Below, in pieces: positions 61,314-64,000 of a stretch of DNA of 64,000 nucleotides. Under the pieces are notes generated by a model, which ran no database searches, was not told the DNA's origin, and was given only the letters and a program-made list of their open reading frames with translations. The DNA is from Anomaloglossus baeobatrachus. Its lineage: Eukaryota; Chordata; Amphibia; Anura; Aromobatidae. Numbering within the stretch: position 1 is the first letter of the stretch; every line of letters starts with the position of its first letter. The stretch is taken from NCBI RefSeq assembly GCF_048569485.1, contig NC_134357.1, positions 63,162,193 through 63,226,192 on the forward strand, given 5' to 3'. A program made the translations under genes and the position numbers.

Positions 61314-62269
61314 TGTGTCGCCCTGGACAAGCCAGGGGACACAGGTAACAACACACACACACCCCCACCCCCAGCAGTTCACAGCAGACATCCCCAAAGG
61401 GACCTGCTTTCTGCCTCGGGCTCAGACTGACACACCAGGTGGGTGGAGTCAGGAGATGGAGACGCCCACCCTGGAGTGAGCTGGCCTGAGGCAGGAAACG
61501 AGCCGGGAGAGAAGTTCAGGAGTGAAGGAGAAAGGACGTCTGCAGAGAGGCAGACGCAGATTGGGGCCTAGGTTGGAGCCTAGGGCCCCTGTGCAGAAAG
61601 TCAGGCAGACGGTAGTGGCTGTCTGCAGGGAGCCGGGGAGCCAGTTGGTGGAACCGCAGGTAGCCGGGGCTGGGCGGTGGCCCCCCGGTACTGAATCGGG
61701 GAGCCAGCTGGAAACCGGAGAGCAGGAAGAGTGTGCACGGAGGCGAAGGAAAGGACTTACACTAACAACCTGGGGTCAGGGGAAAAGCACCGCAGCCGCC
61801 TGTGGGACCCGTCCATCCAGCCGTTTGTTTCAGCAGAGACTCTGTGTGCTTCATTGGGCTGAGTGAGTACCACCGTGCCGTGCGGCACAGCGCTGCCCCT
61901 GCGCCCCTGCACCTCCACAGGCCCCATACCCGCCTGTACACCATCCCAACCCCATCACTGGGCCCCGGGATCACCAACCCCTACCCACGGAGGGGCAACA
62001 CAACAACTGGCTGCTCCACACCATCACTCCCGGGATCCCCAGCCAGAGCAGCGGTGGTGTACATTCAATCACCACAACCGTGGGTGGCGTCACGGACAAT
62101 AAACTATCCCAAAACCCAATCCCCTTTCACTCACGGGCGAGGAGCGCCGCTCGAGTCCCCGGGATCCGGCCCATCGCTCGAGCCACCGAGCAGCGGCAGG
62201 CCGCAGCAGCCGCGGCAGCCGGACCCGAGCAGTAGGGAGAGCGCGGCGTCCCCTCCTCCGCCCGCGACA
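61314..62269 (+). repeat. A2 3' LTR
   Basis: Same length as the 5' LTR and about 99.4% identical by eye. Confidence 0.9.
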
Positions 62270-62323
62270 AATGCACCTCCTCTGTGATAGTCTCAGTGTT
62301 CTGTTTAAAGTGCAGATAGCATC

Positions 62324-62390
62324 ATGAAGACCAAGGAACACAACAGGCAGGTCCATGAAACTGTTGTGGAGAAGTTTAAAGCCAGATTTG
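62324..62390 (+). pseudogene. N-terminal stub of a Tc1-like transposase
   Basis: ATG at 62,324 opens MKTKEHNRQVHETVVEKF and continues to KARF, about 22 codons, matching the usual start of one Tc1 lineage (MKTKEH...). It then runs straight into the terminal repeat, so the rest of the gene has been deleted. Confidence 0.8.
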
Positions 62391-62430
62391 AAAAATTCAA
62401 GGGAGCCGAATACTTTCGCAAGGCACTGTA

Positions 62431-62776
62431 GGTGCATGTTACCCCCTGACCCCCTGTAGACCCCAAAAATACCTTTATAAAATCTCTCATTATGTATGTA
62501 ATTTGTCCGGTCTGATGGGCATCCTAATCTGCGCCTCCCGTCCTTCCTTTCGCTGTTCTTTTGTGCTAATTGACGTGGTCATCCACGTAGGCAAGCAAAT
62601 CTGCATCTCCTGTTCCTCCTTTCACACATAGGTGCACCTGCGTGATCTGGCGAGCTCTCTGCACAGGCACAAGATTTTACCCGGCAATGTTGATGACGTC
62701 ACCCGCTTGATCTACAATTCTGGGCAAAATCTTGCACCTGCACAGAGAACTCTCCAGTTTACGCAGGCACATCTAT
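62431..62776. other. Sequence after Tc1-5, possibly MITE interior
   Basis: Contains an inverted pair GGTGCACCTGCG / CGCAGGCACATC and GCACAGGCACAAGATTTTACCC / GGGCAAAATCTTGCACCTGC, so a palindromic MITE interior is likely. No gene. Confidence 0.4.
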
Positions 62777-63235
62777 GTGTGCCGCCCCTGAAGCAGTCGA
62801 ACTGCTTGAATCCGGGGTTGCTGTGGTTGAGGGTCTCCAGACCTGGGGTCTTGCGGCCACTCAAATGTAAAGGGGGGTATTTACAGGGGACAAGAGTTCG
62901 TTACGCCACCCGTGGTTCGCGGGAAGGGGAATACCACCGCAGCCGATGGGAGTACCCGGGGGAGATGGCGTGGAGCAGCCAGATGACATTACCTCCACGG
63001 GTAGGGGAGGCCCCAGGACTCGGGATGATGAGGTACGGGGGAGCATGGTGCAGGTTGGACGCAGGGGAGGACAGCGTACTCACTCAGGTCGTGTTGGTAT
63101 TGATGCGACCATAAAGCAGACTCTAACACAGAGGTAAACCAATTCTCTGGGTGCCGCTGCCACTTCAGGGGAGCTCGTTCGGGAGTCCGCTCCCATTGGT
63201 ATTGATGATGGTCTGTAACCTGCCTTCATGCACTA
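62777..63235 (-). mobile_element. LTR-like fragment related to families B and C
   Basis: It opens TGTGCCGCCCCTGAAGCAG. GTTCGTTACGCCACCCGTGG at 62,898 is the inverse of the primer-like LTR motif, and TACCCGGGGGAGATGGCGTGG parallels the A and B LTRs. The other end is not located, and the extent is approximate. Confidence 0.45.
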
Positions 63236-63249
63236 GTATTTAGATGTTC

Positions 63250-63570
63250 TGAGTAGAGATGAGCGAACCGGTCCCGGTTGGGCTCGAGGTCAGTCGCCGA
63301 ACGGAGGTCCCGTTCGAGTTCGGCTCGTCGAACGTTCGACGAACCGAACTCGAACTGCATAGGAAACAATGGCAGGCAATCACAAACACATAAAAACACC
63401 TAGAAATCACCCTCAAAGGTGTCCAAAAGGTGACAAACAACTCACAACACAGCACAAACACATGGGAAAGTGACAAGGACATATACTCATGCGAAAACAA
63501 AACAGCTGGACAAGGAAAAAGAGGAGGACACACAGATATAGGCATGGCACGCCCTTCTAAAATCATGTAA
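63250..63570. repeat. AGATGAGCGAACC-type repeat with CpG palindrome
   Basis: Opens GTAGAGATGAGCGAACCGG like the repeat at 15,017. A near-perfect 44-bp palindrome lies at 63,312-63,355 (GTTCGAGTTCGGCTCGTCGA and its inverse, centre AACGTT). Repetitive in kind; class unknown. Confidence 0.5.
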
Positions 63571-64000
63571 AACACCGCAAGGTGACTCCAAGCGTAGTCT
63601 CCCTTTTTTTCCAAAAATTGTGCCCCACACACACCCACCCATTCAGTGGCACCAGTTGTGCCCCAGTTGTACACTTCACAGCTAGATTTGCATCAAGCAC
63701 ATTCAAAAATACGCCATTCTTATCCGTCCCCAGGATGACACCGGGGTAGGTAGCAAAATCTTTCCTGATCCCAGCTCTGTTCATCTTGGCTTCTTTTAAA
63801 AACACAGCAAGCAAGGGTTACTCCAAGAGGAGTCTCCCTTTTTTCCAAAAATTGGGCCCCACACACACCCACCCCTTCAGTGGCAGCAGTTGTGCCCCAG
63901 TTGTACAATTCACAGCTAGATTTGCATCAAGCATATTCAAAAATACGCCATTCTTATCCGTCCCCAGGATGACACCGGGGTAGGTAGCAAAGTCTTTCCT
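63571..64000. repeat. Tandem repeat with a period of about 235 bp
   Basis: Two copies are seen, the second cut by the window end. Shared blocks: TCCAAAAATTGNGCCCCACAC, CAGTTGTGCCCCAGTTGTAC, GCTAGATTTGCATCAAGCA, GGATGACACCGGGGTAGGTA. Spacing between matching blocks is about 235 bp. Confidence 0.85.

Larger units (their letters stand above)
59592..62269 (+). mobile_element. Non-autonomous LTR retrotransposon A2, ends complete
   Basis: Two 956-bp LTRs (59,592-60,547 and 61,314-62,269) flank a 766-bp interior. The left LTR begins TGTGTCGCCCTGGACAAGCC and ends CGCGACA, and TGGCGTCACGAACAGGAT follows at 60,551. The purine tract CTAAGGGGGAA precedes the right LTR. AATG appears on both sides if the LTR start is set two bases later (59,594). 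The LTRs differ at only about six sites, so the insertion is young. The interior is related to that of A1 but half its size and shows no gag-pol. The ends look whole. Confidence 0.88.
59258..62428 (+). mobile_element. Internally deleted Tc1-like element Tc1-5 carrying LTR element A2
   Basis: TA flanks both ends (59,256-59,257 and 62,429-62,430). Ends CAGTGCCTTACGAAAGTATT and AATACTTTCGCAAGGCACTG are inverse over about 40 bp. Without the LTR element (about 2.68 kb) it is roughly 490 bp: the promoter-side end, the first codons of the transposase, and the distal tip. Most of the transposase has been deleted, making it MITE-like. Confidence 0.88.

Overview
The window looks like non-coding chromosomal DNA from a large amphibian (anuran) genome. 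It has no bacterial-style gene layout and no recognisable host exon. It is packed with vertebrate-type transposons: Tc1-like elements with DDE transposases, TTAA-target MITEs, a Helitron and many solo LTRs. The amphibian assignment rests on the mix and abundance of these families and on my recollection of similar repeats in frog assemblies; no search was run.

Layout. 0-4.8 kb: LTR fragments and a fold-back repeat. 4.84-9.12 kb: an old inverted-repeat element invaded by a TTAA MITE and two Tc1-like elements. 9.6-11.9 kb: a rearranged Tc1-like element, then two TTAA MITEs back to back. 13.2-24.0 kb: solo LTRs and a young, end-complete non-autonomous LTR retrotransposon (A1). 24.05-25.65 kb: a Tc1-like element with a nearly readable transposase. 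26.8-31.6 kb: three long palindromes sharing an ACGCGTTTC-type core, around a 2.5-kb TTAA element that carries a 41-bp minisatellite. 31.9-40.1 kb: solo LTRs of families A, C and D and a 47-bp minisatellite. 40.6-52.5 kb: more palindromes and TTAA MITEs, a Helitron, and a tandem repeat split by MITEs. 52.6-56.4 kb: a relic hAT/BED-finger reading frame hit by one LTR that was itself hit by another. 57.8-62.4 kb: a MITE, then a second LTR retrotransposon (A2) nested in a deleted Tc1 copy that lies in a TTAA element. 62.8-64 kb: LTR-like sequence and a 235-bp tandem repeat.

The pieces do not work together as a pathway. Their order is a stratigraphy of insertions, readable because many target-site duplications are intact: TA for Tc1, TTAA for the MITEs, 4-bp direct repeats for LTR families A and B, 5-bp for D2, and A|T for the Helitron. 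The only protein-coding sequence I can support is transposase remains plus one short unassigned frame in A1.

The observation most likely to be undescribed is the set of palindromic elements near 3.5, 26.8, 31.0, 31.3 and 40.7 kb. They share a short core (CCTGAWGAAG, a short gap, then TGAAACGCGTTG), and some share an outer motif (AGCGCAGCATTAA), but their arms look unrelated to one another. Also notable is a motif like the primer binding site that recurs inside the LTRs of several families.
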